NCBI RefSeq assembly: GCF_001942405.1
Contig: NZ_MKKA01000022.1
Coordinates: forward strand, 162,271-226,270
Length of the DNA: 64,000 bases
Direction: 5' to 3'
Source of the DNA: Ornithinimicrobium sp. CNJ-824
GTDB lineage: Bacteria; Actinomycetota; Actinomycetes; Actinomycetales; Dermatophilaceae
Shown: positions 39,461-49,410 of the stretch, piece by piece
Position numbering within the stretch: position 1 is the first letter of the stretch
How the letters are laid out: each line of letters begins with the position of its first letter
Made by a program: the position numbers and the translations under genes
Notes under the pieces: model-generated
What the model was told of the DNA's origin: nothing
Seen by the model: the letters and a program-made list of their open reading frames with translations, nothing else
The model's database searches: none

Positions 39461-40147
39461 TCAGCCGCCCGGTGCGACCAGCCCGGCCTCGTAGGCGGCC
39501 ACGACCGCCTGCACCCGGTCGCGCACCCCGAGCTTGGCCAGCACGTTGGACACGTGCGTCTTGACGGTGGCCTCGCTGACGTAGGCCTCGCGGGCGATCT
39601 CGGCGTTGGACAGGCCCCGGGCCACGAGGACGAGCACCTCCCGCTCCCGCTGGGTCAACGACGGCAGGGGTATGCCCTCGCCCGCCCCTCCGGGGGACTC
39701 CGCCCCGGTCGCGGGGCCGGCGTCGTGCCCGGTGCTGCGCTCGATGACCCGCCGGGTCACCTCCGGGGCCAGCAGGGCGTGCCCGTGCGCCGCCGCGCGG
39801 ACGGCGTCGACGAGGTCGTCCGGGTCGGCGTTCTTGAGCAGGAAGCCGCTCGCCCCGGCCGCGAGGGCGTCGAAGAGGTAGTCGTCCCGGTCGAAGGTGG
39901 TGAGGATGACCACGCGCACCGCCGGGTGCTCGGCCACGATCCGACGGGTGGCCTCGATGCCGTCGAGCCGGGGCATCTGGACGTCCATGAGGACCACGTC
40001 CGGGGCGAGCTCGGCGACGGCGGCCACGGCGAGTTCCCCGTCGGTCGCCTGCCCCACCACCTGCAGGTCGTCCTCGACCGAGAGGATCATCGAGAAGCCC
40101 TGCAGGAGCAGGGGCTGGTCGTCGACCAGCAGCACGCGCACGCTCAC
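39461..40147 (-). CDS. LuxR/NarL-family response regulator
   Basis: The 228-residue protein has an N-terminal receiver domain (Asp9/Asp10 acidic pair, phospho-acceptor Asp55 in VLMDVQMP, Lys in LLKN) and a C-terminal LuxR helix-turn-helix ([41 protein letters not shown]). It is coupled to the sensor kinase by a 4-nt GTGA overlap. The 1.2-kb-distant ABC-2 transporter is the most likely target, by analogy with drug-sensing systems; that is inference. Confidence 0.92.
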   Translation of the reverse strand: MSVRVLLVDDQPLLLQGFSMILSVEDDLQVVGQATDGELAVAAVAELAPDVVLMDVQMPRLDGIEATRRIVAEHPAVRVVILTTFDRDDYLFDALAAGASGFLLKNADPDDLVDAVRAAAHGHALLAPEVTRRVIERSTGHDAGPATGAESPGGAGEGIPLPSLTQREREVLVLVARGLSNAEIAREAYVSEATVKTHVSNVLAKLGVRDRVQAVVAAYEAGLVAPGG

Positions 40148-41598
40148 CGGTCGGCCCCGGCCTGCGACAGCTCGACCGGCACGTCGTCGGCCCGTGCGCC
40201 CGGCGCACCGACGGCGCAGCCCGGCCCGCCCGGCCCGGGGGTCCCGGCCAGCGGGACCTGCATGAACACCCGCCAGCCCGCCAGGCCCCGACGGGGCCCT
40301 GCCTCCACCCGGCCGCCGAGGTGGGAGGCACGCTCCTCCATCCCGAGCAGACCCAGGCCGGTGCCCGCGGTGCCCGCCCGCGCCGTCCCGTCGTCGACGA
40401 CCTCGATCTCCAGGCAGCCGGCGGCCTCGTCGACGCGCACCACGGCCCGGGCCGAGCGCGCCGTGGAGTGCCGGTGCACGTTCGCCAGCGCCTCCTGCAC
40501 CACCCGGTAGGCGGTGAGCTGCAGCGGGGGCGCGACCCTCGCGGCCGCCCCGTCCGTGGCCTCGACGACGTCGACGACGACCTCGCAGGTGGGGGTGGTC
40601 GCCCGGGCGGCGAGCTGGGGCAGGTCGGCCAGCGTCGGCTGGGGGGTGCGGTCCTCGGCCGAGGCTCCTCGGACGTCGCCGCCGACGCCGTCGCCATCGC
40701 CATCACCATCCCCGCCGCTCCTCAGCGTGCCGAGCAGCCCCCGCATCTGCGTCACCGCGTCGCGGGAGGACTGCTCGACCGACGTCAGGGCCGCCGTCGC
40801 GGCGTCCGGGTCCTTGCCCATCACCCGCCGGGCGGCGGCCGCCTGCACCCCCATGACCGAGACGTGGTGGGCCACGACGTCGTGCAGCTCGCGGGCGATC
40901 CGCAGGCGCTCGTCCACGACCGCCTGGTCCCGCAGCCGGCGCGCCTGGGCCGCGATCGTGCGGGCCTGGTCGAGCACCTGGGCGGTCCGGCGGGCGCCGT
41001 CCCAGGCGACCTGGCCGAGCACGATCGCCCCGCCGAAGAAGATGACGTTGACGAGCAGCGTGTAGCCGACCATGCCCACGACCGGCGAGAACAGCCCGGC
41101 CCCCTCCTCGGCCTCCGGCCCGAACGAGCTCACCATCTGCTCCAGCCCGCGACCCAGCGCGAAGGTCCACGCCAGCCAGGCCGCCATCAGGGTGAGCGTG
41201 AGCGCGACGGCGGCGAGCAGGGCCCGACGGTCCCGGGCCCAGGCGACGCCGGAGAAGATGAGGAAGAAGTACAGCGCCTGCATGGGCAGGGTGCTCATGG
41301 TCATCGGCACGAGCAGCCCGAGGGCGAGCATGTGCACCCCGGCCAGCGCGGTGACCAGGACGGGGTGGCTGCGCCGGACCGCCACGAGGGCGGCGGCGCT
41401 GGCCATGCCGACGTACTGCCAGCCCACCCCGAGCCGCTCGTTCTCGAAGGCCCCGAGGCTGCGCATGAGCTCTGCGCCCAGGGCGCTGACCACGAACGCC
41501 AGGACGGCCAGCCACACGTCGTTGAGCACGGCCCGCCGGTCGGGGGCCGGCCGTTCCCACTCCTCGTCCGCCCCGAACCACCGGTCCACCCGCATCAT
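40144..41598 (-). CDS. sensor histidine kinase (HisKA_3 type)
   Basis: The 484-residue kinase has several TM helices in residues 25-190 without a large extracellular sensor. The HisKA_3 phospho-His lies in [17 protein letters not shown] (about 238), followed by MRGLLGTLR. The HATPase_c domain is visible as [22 protein letters not shown] and [22 protein letters not shown] low-complexity loop (about 300) separates the two. Intramembrane-sensing kinases of this type often respond to envelope stress. The ATG is preceded by TACCCT at 6 nt, within a GGTATGCC octamer. Confidence 0.92.
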   Translation of the reverse strand: MMRVDRWFGADEEWERPAPDRRAVLNDVWLAVLAFVVSALGAELMRSLGAFENERLGVGWQYVGMASAAALVAVRRSHPVLVTALAGVHMLALGLLVPMTMSTLPMQALYFFLIFSGVAWARDRRALLAAVALTLTLMAAWLAWTFALGRGLEQMVSSFGPEAEEGAGLFSPVVGMVGYTLLVNVIFFGGAIVLGQVAWDGARRTAQVLDQARTIAAQARRLRDQAVVDERLRIARELHDVVAHHVSVMGVQAAAARRVMGKDPDAATAALTSVEQSSRDAVTQMRGLLGTLRSGGDGDGDGDGVGGDVRGASAEDRTPQPTLADLPQLAARATTPTCEVVVDVVEATDGAAARVAPPLQLTAYRVVQEALANVHRHSTARSARAVVRVDEAAGCLEIEVVDDGTARAGTAGTGLGLLGMEERASHLGGRVEAGPRRGLAGWRVFMQVPLAGTPGPGGPGCAVGAPGARADDVPVELSQAGADR

Positions 41599-41604
41599 CC
41601 CGCC

Positions 41605-41610
41605 AGGGTA
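41605..41610 (-). promoter_or_regulatory. TACCCT -10 element of the two-component operon
   Basis: On the minus strand TACCCT ends 6 nt before the histidine-kinase ATG and is embedded in GGCATACCCT. It predicts a leaderless transcript. Confidence 0.45.
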
Positions 41611-41746
41611 TGCCGCCTGCGGCACCGCCGGCCTCGGCCGCACGAAGGAGACCCCCGGACCGGTCCTCCGTCGCGGGCCGGAGACGGCGGGACCAGGACC
41701 GCGAGAAGCCCTGGCCCACCGCCGGGACCGCTGGCAGGCTGGACCC

Positions 41747-42256
41747 ATGAGCTGGCTCCCGGACGACTGGCGGCACCCTGACCGGCTGGACCTGCCGACC
41801 GGTCACCACCTCCGGCCCATCCGTGCCGACGACGTCGAGATCGACTATCCCGCCGTGATGGGCTCACGCGAGCGGCTGTGGGAGACGTTCGGGCCCATCT
41901 GGGGCTGGCCCCCGGCGGACATGACGCTCGAGCAGGACCGTGACGACCTGGCGTGGCACGAGCGCGAGATCGCCGAGCACCGGTCCTTCAACTACGCCCT
42001 CTTCGCCGACGAGGCGGAGTCGGCGCTGCTGGGCTGCGTCTACGTCGACCCGCCCGAGAGGGTCGGTGCCGACGCGGACGTCTCCTGGTGGGTCGTCGAC
42101 GACCTGGTCGGCACGCCCGCCGAGGCCGCGCTGGCCGAGGCGGTCCCGGCGTGGCTGGCCGCACGATGGCCCTTCGGCCGGGTGCGCTACCCCGGCCGCG
42201 AGCTGACCTGGGCCGAGTGGGAGGCCCTGCCCGAGGTCAGCCCCCCGCCGGGGTGA
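41747..42256 (+). CDS. GNAT family N-acetyltransferase
   Basis: The 169-residue protein resembles the GNAT fold: [17 protein letters not shown] at the N-terminus, a middle [18 protein letters not shown] strand pair, and [16 protein letters not shown] in place of the usual acetyl-CoA loop. The canonical Q/RxxGxG/A P-loop is poorly preserved, so acetyl-CoA use is less certain than the fold. The substrate is unknown. Its 3' end overlaps the 3' end of serS by 20 bp tail to tail. Confidence 0.75.
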   Translation: MSWLPDDWRHPDRLDLPTGHHLRPIRADDVEIDYPAVMGSRERLWETFGPIWGWPPADMTLEQDRDDLAWHEREIAEHRSFNYALFADEAESALLGCVYVDPPERVGADADVSWWVVDDLVGTPAEAALAEAVPAWLAARWPFGRVRYPGRELTWAEWEALPEVSPPPG

Positions 42257-43520
42257 GCGTCTCCATACCTCCGAGGAAGGGGCGCAGCGCGGCCGGGACG
42301 TGCACGGACCCGTCGGCCTGCTGGTGGTTCTCCAGCAGGGCGATGATCGGGCGGGTGCTCGTCAGCGCGGTGCCGTTGAGCGTGGCCACGATCCGGGTCG
42401 AGCCGCCCTCGGGGTCGCGCTCGCGGATCGCGAGGCGACGGGCCTGGAAGGTGGTGCAGTTGGACGTCGAGGTCAGCTCGCGGTAGCGGCCCTGGGTGGG
42501 GATCCACGCCTCGCAGTCGTACTTGCGCGCGGCGGGCGCCCCGAGGTCGCCGGCGGCGACGTCGATGATCCGGTAGGGCAGCTCGAGGGAGTCGAGGATG
42601 CGCCGCTCGATCCGCAGCAGGTTGGCGTGCTCGCTCTCGGCGTCCTCGGGCCGGCAGTGGACGAACATCTCGGTCTTGGTGAACTGGTGGACCCGGAAGA
42701 TGCCGCGGGTGTCCTTGCCGTAGGACCCGGCCTCCCGGCGGTAGCAGGTGGAGGTCGCGGCGTAGCGCAGCGGCCCGTCTGAGAGGTCGACGATCTCGTC
42801 GGCGTGCAGGCCGGCGAGCGCGACCTCGGAGGTGCCGGTGAGGTAGAGGTCGTCGGCCTCGAGCCGGTAGACCTCGTCGGCGTGCGCGTCGAGGAAGCCG
42901 GCGCCCTCCATCGTCGCCGGGCGCACGAGGGTGGGCGGCACGACGGGGACGAAGCCCTCCTCCTGGGTGATCTGCTGGGCCAGACCCATGAGCGCGTGCT
43001 CGAGCCGGGCGCCGATCCCGAGCAGGAAGTAGAACCGGGCGCCGGAGACCTTGGCCCCCCGCGCGGTGTCGATGGCACGCAGCGCCTCACCGAGCTCGAG
43101 GTGGTCCTTGGGCTCGAAGCCCTCGTCGCCGAAGTCCCGGGGGGTGCCCACCTCCTCCAGCAGGACGAAGTCGTCCTCCCCGCCGGCGGGGACGCCGTCG
43201 ATGATGAGGTTGCCGATGCGCCGCATCTGGGTGGACCGTTCGGTGGCGGCCTCGTCGGCCTGCGCCTGGAGCTGCTTGACCCGGGCGGACAGCTCCTGGG
43301 CCTGGGCGACGAGCGCCTGCTTCTCCTCCCCCTTGGCCTGCGCCACCTGCTTGCCGAAGCTCTTCTGCTCGGCCCGCGCGGACTCGAACGCCGCCAGGGC
43401 GGAACGGTGCCGCTCGTCGGCGGCGAGGGCGGCGTCGACGGCACCGGGGTCCTCGCCCCGGGCCGTCTGGGAGGCACGCGCCCGGTCGGGGTCGGCGCGC
43501 AGGTCGCGGATGTCGATCAT
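42237..43520 (-). CDS. serS: serine--tRNA ligase
   Basis: The 427-residue class II synthetase has an N-terminal coiled-coil tRNA-binding arm (about 30-110, [12 protein letters not shown] start) and the catalytic core. Motif 2 is seen as [22 protein letters not shown] and motif 3 as [18 protein letters not shown]. It charges tRNA-Ser and tRNA-Sec. The ATG has no Shine-Dalgarno but a TAGGCT hexamer 7 nt upstream (43528-43533, minus), so the message is probably leaderless. Confidence 0.95.
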   Translation of the reverse strand: MIDIRDLRADPDRARASQTARGEDPGAVDAALAADERHRSALAAFESARAEQKSFGKQVAQAKGEEKQALVAQAQELSARVKQLQAQADEAATERSTQMRRIGNLIIDGVPAGGEDDFVLLEEVGTPRDFGDEGFEPKDHLELGEALRAIDTARGAKVSGARFYFLLGIGARLEHALMGLAQQITQEEGFVPVVPPTLVRPATMEGAGFLDAHADEVYRLEADDLYLTGTSEVALAGLHADEIVDLSDGPLRYAATSTCYRREAGSYGKDTRGIFRVHQFTKTEMFVHCRPEDAESEHANLLRIERRILDSLELPYRIIDVAAGDLGAPAARKYDCEAWIPTQGRYRELTSTSNCTTFQARRLAIRERDPEGGSTRIVATLNGTALTSTRPIIALLENHQQADGSVHVPAALRPFLGGMETLTPAGG

Positions 43521-43575
43521 GAGCCCCAGCCTAGCCACGGTCGGAGCCCTCCCCGGGGGCCGATACCGTGGGGGT

Positions 43576-43743
43576 ATGCAGAGCGAACCGAGCTGGGTCA
43601 TGCTCGCCGTCGCCGTCCTCCTCGTCGCCGCCCTCACCGCCCTCGTGGTGTGGCTGGCCGCGACCGAGGCCCGGGCTGTCCGGCCGGCACCGGAGGGCAG
43701 GCGACGGGCCGGCACGGCCGTAGAGGAGAAGGGGGCACCGTGA
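43576..43743 (+). CDS. small single-pass membrane protein (55 aa)
   Basis: One TM helix (about 8-28, [21 protein letters not shown]) is followed by a basic cytoplasmic tail. The ATG is preceded by TACCGT at 6 nt, a leaderless signal. Its stop overlaps the GTG of the lipid kinase gene (GTGA), so it is the first cistron of that unit. The family is unknown; a role as membrane partner or leader for the kinase is possible but unsupported. Confidence 0.6.
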   Translation: MQSEPSWVMLAVAVLLVAALTALVVWLAATEARAVRPAPEGRRRAGTAVEEKGAP

Positions 43744-44824
43744 GCCCGCAGCAGGGGGGAGAGCGACGTGCGGCCGTCGTGGTCAACCCGACGAAGTTCG
43801 ACGACGTGCGCAAGGTCCGCGACCGGGTGACGAAGATCTGCCGGGAGGAGGGCTGGGCCGACCCGCTCTGGCTGGAGACCACCCCGGAGGACACCGGAAC
43901 GGGCCAGACCCGCCAGGCGGTCGAGGAGGGCGTCGACCTGGTCTGCCCGCTGGGCGGCGACGGGACGGTGCGCACCGTGGGCGCCGAGCTGGCCGGGACC
44001 GACGTCCCGATGGGCCTGCTGCCCGCCGGCACGGGCAACCTGCTCGCCCGCAACCTCGAGCTGCCGGTCGACTCGCTGGAGAAGTGCCTGCGGATCGCGC
44101 TGACCGGGCAGGACGCGCGCATCGACACCTGCCTGCTCGAGCTGATCCGCCCCACGAGCGCCCAGATCGCGGCCCGGGTGGCCGACGACACCGACCCGGC
44201 GAAGACCCTCGACTTCTCCGACGCGGTCGACGACCGGTCCAGCGAGGAGGTCCGGGAGGAGCACGTCTTCCTCGTCATGGCGGGGCTGGGCTTCGACGCC
44301 GAGGTCATGGCCGCCGCCCCGGAGAAGCTCAAGGCACGGGTGGGTTGGCTGGCGTACCTGGTGGCCGGGCTGCAGCACCTCAAGGTCCCCAGTTCACGGT
44401 GGCCGTCAAGCTCGACGGCGGCCCGCCGCTGCGCCGCAAGGTGCGCAGCGTCATGGTCGGCAACGTCGGCAAGCTGCAGGGCGGCATGGACCTGCTGCCC
44501 GACGCGGTGGCCGACGACGGCAGCGTCGACGCCGTGCTGCTCTCGCCCGAGGGGATCGTCGGCTGGGGCGCCACCTTCGCCCAGCTGGTCACCCGGCAGA
44601 AGATCGGGCACAGCCGCGTGGACCACCTGCAGGCCCAGGACGTGCGCGTCGTCTCCGACAAGCCCGTCGAGATCGAGGTCGACGGCGACACCCTCGGCGA
44701 GGCGATCGCCATGCGCGTGCAGACCCAGCCCGGCAGCCTCGTCGTCCGGCTGCCCGCCGGCCGTCGTGCACAGGTGCGCGAGGAGATCGACGCGCTCAGC
44801 GGATCCGGCCTGGCCGACGCCTGA
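43740..44824 (+). CDS. diacylglycerol/lipid kinase family protein (frameshifted as read)
   Basis: Two frames join near 44385 (one G short) to 361 residues. The DAGK catalytic domain shows [11 protein letters not shown] at the start, the GGDGTV nucleotide loop, [17 protein letters not shown] and an [14 protein letters not shown] block. The C-terminal beta-sandwich ends with [11 protein letters not shown], the family's usual closing strand. Such enzymes phosphorylate diacylglycerol or related lipids at the membrane. It is translationally coupled to the 55-aa membrane protein upstream. Confidence 0.85.
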
Positions 44825-44852
44825 GGACCGGCCCGTCTGGTGGTTCCGGAGG

Positions 44853-45302
44853 TCAGCCGGTCTCGCCGGTCCGGGCCGCGTCGAGCGCCTGCCGTTCCTC
44901 GGGCGTGAGCACGACGTCCGAGGCTCCGTCGACGATGCCCTTGGCGTAGGTCCGGCTCTCCCCCCGGGCGTGGATCGAGCTGACGACCATCCCGTCGCCG
45001 GCGTCGTCCAGCAGCGCGGCGCTGAAGGAGAGTCGTCCGCCCATGTCGCCGAACGCGTCGTAGCGCACGACGGCCACGTGCCGCAGCGCCTGCGACAGCT
45101 CCGCCCGCAGCCGGACGGTCTCCTCCTCCACGGCCGTCAGCCGGTCGGCCTCCGGGGTCGTCGGCGCCCCGGCGGCCACCAGACGACGCACCTGCCGGTC
45201 CAGCACCCGCAGCCGGCGCCAGGCCACCGCGGCGAGCAGCAGGGCCAGCAGCGCCACGGCGGCGGCGATCCACGCCAGCGTCTCGGGGTCGGGTCGGTCC
45301 AC
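44853..45302 (-). CDS. DUF4446 family membrane protein
   Basis: The 149-residue protein has an N-terminal TM helix (about 9-29), a basic segment RRLRVLDRQVRRL, a short coiled coil, and the conserved DUF4446 block RHVAVVRYDAFGDMGGRLSFSAALLDD with SSIHARGESRTYAK. Function is unknown; the family is widespread near chromosome-partition or envelope genes. The GTG at 45302 has TACCCT 6 nt upstream within a GGCATACC octamer, so it is probably leaderless. Confidence 0.85.
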   Translation of the reverse strand: MDRPDPETLAWIAAAVALLALLLAAVAWRRLRVLDRQVRRLVAAGAPTTPEADRLTAVEEETVRLRAELSQALRHVAVVRYDAFGDMGGRLSFSAALLDDAGDGMVVSSIHARGESRTYAKGIVDGASDVVLTPEERQALDAARTGETG

Positions 45303-45521
45303 GCACCGAGGGTATGCCGTCGCCCCCACCTCCCCCCGGCGTGCCGCGCGTCCTGGCCCCGCCGTTGCAGCACGCGGGACGCAGCAGACCAGCTGCGCAG
45401 ACGATGCGCAGCAGGAGGCTGGACCGGCTGCCACGGAACCGTCTGGCCGGGCAGCCGTTCGTCACGGTCCGGCCGGCGACCGCCGTGGGACGATGCGGTC
45501 GACGAGCGAGGAGGTGGGAGC

Positions 45522-47788
45522 GTGGGACTTGACGGGCAGCGGTCGGCGACGGTCCTGACGCTCGTCGTCCTGCTCAGCTGGCTCGTCGCCGCCGTGCTGG
45601 CAGCCGTCGGGGTGGCCCCCCGGGCCCAGGCCCCGCCGGTCGAGCCGGCCTCCGGGGCAGGACCGGTGGTCGTCGTCGGGGTGCCCGGGCTGACCTGGGA
45701 CGAGGTCGGCACCGGCTCCGACGACGGGGCCGACGACCCCTTCGCCACGCTCGTCGCCGGGCTGGCCTCCGGGGGTGGGACCGCCGCCCTCGTGCTCCGC
45801 GGGACGCACGAGACCACCTGCGCCGCGGACGCCTGGCTGACCCTCGGTGCGGGCCAGCGTGCAGCCACGGACGTGGCCGGTTGCGTCGACGCCGGTCCGG
45901 CCGACGGGGCGGGTGACGACGCCGGGGGCCCGGTCCTGGCCGAGGAGCTCGTCGATCAGCGGGGCCGGGGGGCCGTCGTCGACGCCGACACCTGGGGCCG
46001 GTGGACCGCATTGGCCGACCGACGCTCCCTGGGCACCGAGCTGGGCACGCTCGCCGAGCTCATCGGCCCGACGGGGTGCGTGGCGGCCTACGACCCGCTC
46101 TCCGCCCTCGGGGCCGCCGCCGCGGACGGGCAGGTGGAGGCATACCGACCCCTGACCGACGGAGAAGGCCGCAGCGCCGCTGGGACGTCCTCCCTCGAGC
46201 TGGTCCCGGGCTGCGGCGTCCACCTCGTCTCGACCGACCCTGCGGACCCCGGCGCTGTCGGCGACCTCGTGGACGGCCTCCCGGGCGATGCGACGGTCGT
46301 GCTGGCCGGGATGGGCCACCTGCAGGACGAGCCCGCGGCGACGGTCCTCGTCGTGGCCCCGGCGGGGTCGACCCCCGGCGGGGCCCTGACCTCGGGGTCG
46401 ACGCAGCAGCGCAGCCTGGTCCAGCTCACCGACCTGACCGCGACCGTGCTTCACCTCGCCGGCGTCGAGGGGCCCTTCCCCGACGCCGTGGCGGGGCAGC
46501 CGGTCGTCGTGGTCGAGGACGACCCGGACGGGGGCGAGGGGGCCCGGAGCGACCCGGACGGGAAGGTTCGGACCACGAACGTCGAGCAGGCCCGGGACCT
46601 GGCGGCCGGGATCACCCTGGCCAAGACCGGCGCCCCCTGGGTCCTGGGGGGAGTGGCCGCCGTCCTGCTCGTGCTGCTCCTCGCGGCCGTGGTCGTGCGC
46701 CGCGTCCGGCCGGGGTCGACGTCGGGGACCTGGGGACTGTCCGTGGTGGCGACGGCGGTGCTCTCGCTCCCGGTGGCCACCTTCCTCGCCGGGCTGGTGT
46801 CATGGTGGTCGGCCGCCCGACCCGTCCTCGCGCTGAGCGTCGTGGTGCTGGCGACCGTCGGCCTGCTGACCTTCCTGGCGTGGGTCGGTCCGTGGCGGCG
46901 CCACCCGCTGGCTCCCGCCGCCGTGCTGGCGGCGGTCACCCTCACGGTGGTCGGGGTCGACGTGCTGTGGTCGGCCCGGCTGGGACTGGTCTCCGTGCTG
47001 GGGCTGCAGCCGGTGACCGCCGGGCGGTTCTACGGCCAGGGCAACGTGGGGTTCGGGATCGTGCTCGGCGCCTACCTGGTGCTCTCGGCGGCCGTCGTGG
47101 GGCCGGGGACCGACCTGCGGGCCGGCCCGCGACCTGCCCGGCCCGCGCCACCTGAACGGCCCTCGCGGTCGGGACGGACCGCCGCGGCCGTGGTGCTGAC
47201 GCTCGGCGCCGCCGCCGTCGTGCTCAACGCGGCTCCGCAGGGCGGCGCGGACTTCGGTGGCGTCCCCGCGCTGGTCGTGGCGACCGGGCTGATGACGTTG
47301 GCCGCGCTGGGGGTCCGCTGGTCCGCCCGGGCCCTGCTGCTGCTCGGCCTGGCCGGCGTCCTCGTGGCGGCCGCCGTGATGCTCCTGGACTGGACGCGGG
47401 GCCCGGGACGACGCACCCACCTGGGCAACTTCGTCCAGCGGATCCTCGACGGGACCGCACTGGAGGTCGTCGGCCGCAAGCTGGAGCAGAGCCTGGGCAT
47501 CCTGCTGGCCTACCCGCTGTCCTGGCTGGCCGTGCTCGCCCTGGTGCTGCTGGCGGTGGCCTGGTGCGCCGGCCCGGCTGGGCGGCACCGGTCTGGGAGC
47601 ACACGGGCCTGCGTGCCGCCCTGGCCGCGGGTGTGGTCGCCGCCGCCCTGGGCTGGGTGCTCAACGACTCAGGCATCGCGGTGCTGGCGCTGGCGCTGAC
47701 CGTGCTGCTCGCCGCCGCGCTCTCCGTCGCGGGCCGGCCCGTCCTCCCGGGCCCCGGGCGACTCAGCCGGCCGCACCCGTCTCGATGA
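45522..47788 (+). CDS. large membrane protein with phosphatase-superfamily-like ectodomain (frameshifted as read)
   Basis: Two frames join near 47575 to about 755 residues. After a signal helix (about 10-30) there is an extracytoplasmic domain (40-340). It includes VVVVGVPGLTWDEV, an ETTCAADAWLTLGAG segment, VVLAGMGHL and LVQLTDLTATVLHLAGV, which together resemble the alkaline-phosphatase/sulfatase superfamily without clear metal ligands. The remainder (about 370-755) is 9-11 TM helices, with FYGQGNVGFGIVLGAY as the best-conserved-looking loop. I do not recognise a named family. A strong GAGGAGGTGGGAG ribosome-binding site fixes the GTG start. Its 3' end overlaps the SMR gene tail to tail by 26 bp. 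Confidence 0.7.
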
Positions 47789-48083
47789 GCAGCACGCCCC
47801 CGGCGACGAGCACGATGCCCAGACCCATGAGCCAGGTGAGGGGCTCGCCGAACAGCACCCGGCTCAGCACGGCGGTCAGCGCCACGCCGACGGCCGCCCA
47901 GATGCCGTAGGCCACCCCCAGGCCGATGCCCCCGGCGAGCGCCAGCGCCAGCAGGGTGAACGCCCCGACGTAGCCCAGTCCCACGGCCACGAACCATCTC
48001 CGCGGCCCGGTCGCCGCCATCCGCAGCGCCAGCGTGCCGGCCACCTCGAGGAGGATGGCACCGACGAGGAAGATCCAGGCCAT
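47763..48083 (-). CDS. SMR-family multidrug efflux protein, subunit 2
   Basis: The 106-residue protein has four TM helices. The conserved Glu sits in TM1 (LVGAILLEVAGTLALRMA), followed by GLGYVGAF, GVAYGIWAAVGVAL and a last TM helix. These are marks of small multidrug resistance transporters that swap cationic drugs, guanidinium or polyamines for protons. It lies directly after a second SMR gene (stop and start overlap as TGATG), the layout of heterodimeric SMR pumps such as EbrAB or MdtIJ. Confidence 0.88.
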   Translation of the reverse strand: MAWIFLVGAILLEVAGTLALRMAATGPRRWFVAVGLGYVGAFTLLALALAGGIGLGVAYGIWAAVGVALTAVLSRVLFGEPLTWLMGLGIVLVAGGVLLIETGAAG

Positions 48084-48468
48084 CAGGGCCCTCCTCCCAT
48101 GGGCCCGTCCGCCCCCGGCCGCGCCCGACGGGCGGCCTGGGCCCCCAGCTCGATGCACAGCACGCCGGCGACGACCAGCACCAGCCCGGCGGCCATGACG
48201 GGGGTGATGGTCTCGTCGAAGACGACGGCCGAGGCGACCGCGGTGAGCGCGACCCCGGCCGCACCCCAGATCCCGTAGCCACGCCCAGCCCCATCCCGGC
48301 GCGCAGCACCAGGGTGAGGGCACCGAAGGCGCCCACGTAGCCCAGGACCACGACGACGAGGAACGCCGGCCGCTCGAGGGCACCCTTGAGCGAGAGGGTG
48401 GCGGCCACCTCGAGGAGGACGGCCGCCACCAGGAAGGGCCAGGGGCCGGTGCCCCGCAGCGTCGGCAC
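48083..48468 (-). CDS. SMR-family multidrug efflux protein, subunit 1 (frameshifted as read)
   Basis: Two frames join near 48279 (one G short) to 128 residues. It has four TM helices, TM1 Glu in LVAAVLLEVAATLSLKGA, VLGYVGAFG, and GVAYGIWGAAGVALTAV across the junction, then a basic C-terminal tail that subunit 2 lacks. Paired SMR proteins often differ in such tails and insert in opposite orientations. The GTG at 48468 follows the glycosyltransferase gene's stop. Confidence 0.8.
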
Positions 48469-48470
48469 GC

Positions 48471-49397
48471 CTACAGCTCGTGCCAGGTGCCGTCCCGGCG
48501 GAGAGGCCGGGTGAGGGCCCGGCCCGCACCGCCCACCCGTTCGCGGAGGGTGGAGGTGCGGGCGGCCACCGTCGACCGGGCCGACCCGCGCGCGGCCCTC
48601 GCCCGCTCCTGCCCGGCCGCCCGCACCTCGTGGAGCCGGCGGACCCCGGACTCCTTCGCGCGGTCCACCTGCTCACGCGCCTGCTCGGCGGGGCCGGTCC
48701 GTTCGGCCAGCGCCCGCGTCACGTCGGCCAGCTGCCGGGCCCGGTGCACCTGGGAGGCCCAGTCCCGTCCGGTCACGCGGTGCTGCAGCTCGCAGGGCAC
48801 CTCCATGACCCGACCGCCGACGCGCAGCACGTCCACCGACAGCCCGACCTCGACGCCCCAGCCGGAGGCCAGCGGCATCGCCGCGTCGAGCGCCTCGCGG
48901 GTGAGGCAGCGCTGGCCCGAGAGGGGCTGGGTCGGCGCCCACCCGGTGAGCCGCCGGATCCCCTCGCGCGCCGTGCGCACCACGATCCCGAACCCGCCCC
49001 CGGGCCGGTCCTGAGGCGGCAGGACGGCGATCGTCATGTCGGCCGTGCCGTCGAGCACGCCCTCGACGACCGGGCCGAGCCGGGCGGCCGACTCCGCCAG
49101 GTCGGCGTCGGCGAAGAGGACGGGGGCCCCGGGCAGCAGGGTCGCGGCGGCGGCCGCCCCGGTCGTCATGGCGGCGGCCTTGCCCCGGTTTCGCTCGTGC
49201 CGGACCACCTCGGCGGCGCCGGCCCACTCGGCCACGGCCGCGGTCTGGTCGGTGGAGCCGTCGTCGACGACGACCACGTGGCGGACCCCGGGCACCCGGT
49301 GGAGGGCCTCGACGGTGGCGCCGACCCGCTCCTCCTCGTCCTTGGCGGGCACGACGGCGACCACCCCGGGCCCCGTCACCACCGTCCCCGGCCCCAC
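48471..49397 (-). CDS. GT2 family glycosyltransferase (dolichyl/polyprenyl-phosphate-sugar synthase-like)
   Basis: The 308-residue enzyme has a GT-A fold: VVAVVPAKDEEERVGATVEAL, VVVDDGSTDQT, ERNRGKAAAMTTG, FADADLAESA (the DxD metal site), PLSGQRCL and the acidic GWGVEVGLSVDVL. It likely transfers a sugar from a nucleotide donor to a lipid or other acceptor in the cytoplasm. The C-terminal 85 residues are a charged Arg/Ala/Glu-rich helix. The GTG start could instead be one of the nearby in-frame GTGs (for example the one giving MVTGPG). Confidence 0.85.
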   Translation of the reverse strand: MGPGTVVTGPGVVAVVPAKDEEERVGATVEALHRVPGVRHVVVVDDGSTDQTAAVAEWAGAAEVVRHERNRGKAAAMTTGAAAAATLLPGAPVLFADADLAESAARLGPVVEGVLDGTADMTIAVLPPQDRPGGGFGIVVRTAREGIRRLTGWAPTQPLSGQRCLTREALDAAMPLASGWGVEVGLSVDVLRVGGRVMEVPCELQHRVTGRDWASQVHRARQLADVTRALAERTGPAEQAREQVDRAKESGVRRLHEVRAAGQERARAARGSARSTVAARTSTLRERVGGAGRALTRPLRRDGTWHEL

Positions 49398-49410
49398 GGC
49401 ATACCCCGTC

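Noticed and set aside
40690..40720. CCATCG/CCATCA microrepeat in the histidine kinase gene as a regulatory repeat
   Set aside because: It encodes an in-frame GDGDGDGDG linker between kinase domains; low-complexity linkers are common there.
42804..47699. A single plus-strand open frame of 1631 codons
   Set aside because: It is a chain of two real genes (lipid kinase and large membrane protein) plus antisense of serS and DUF4446, kept open by high GC. Codon composition and motifs change at the gene borders.
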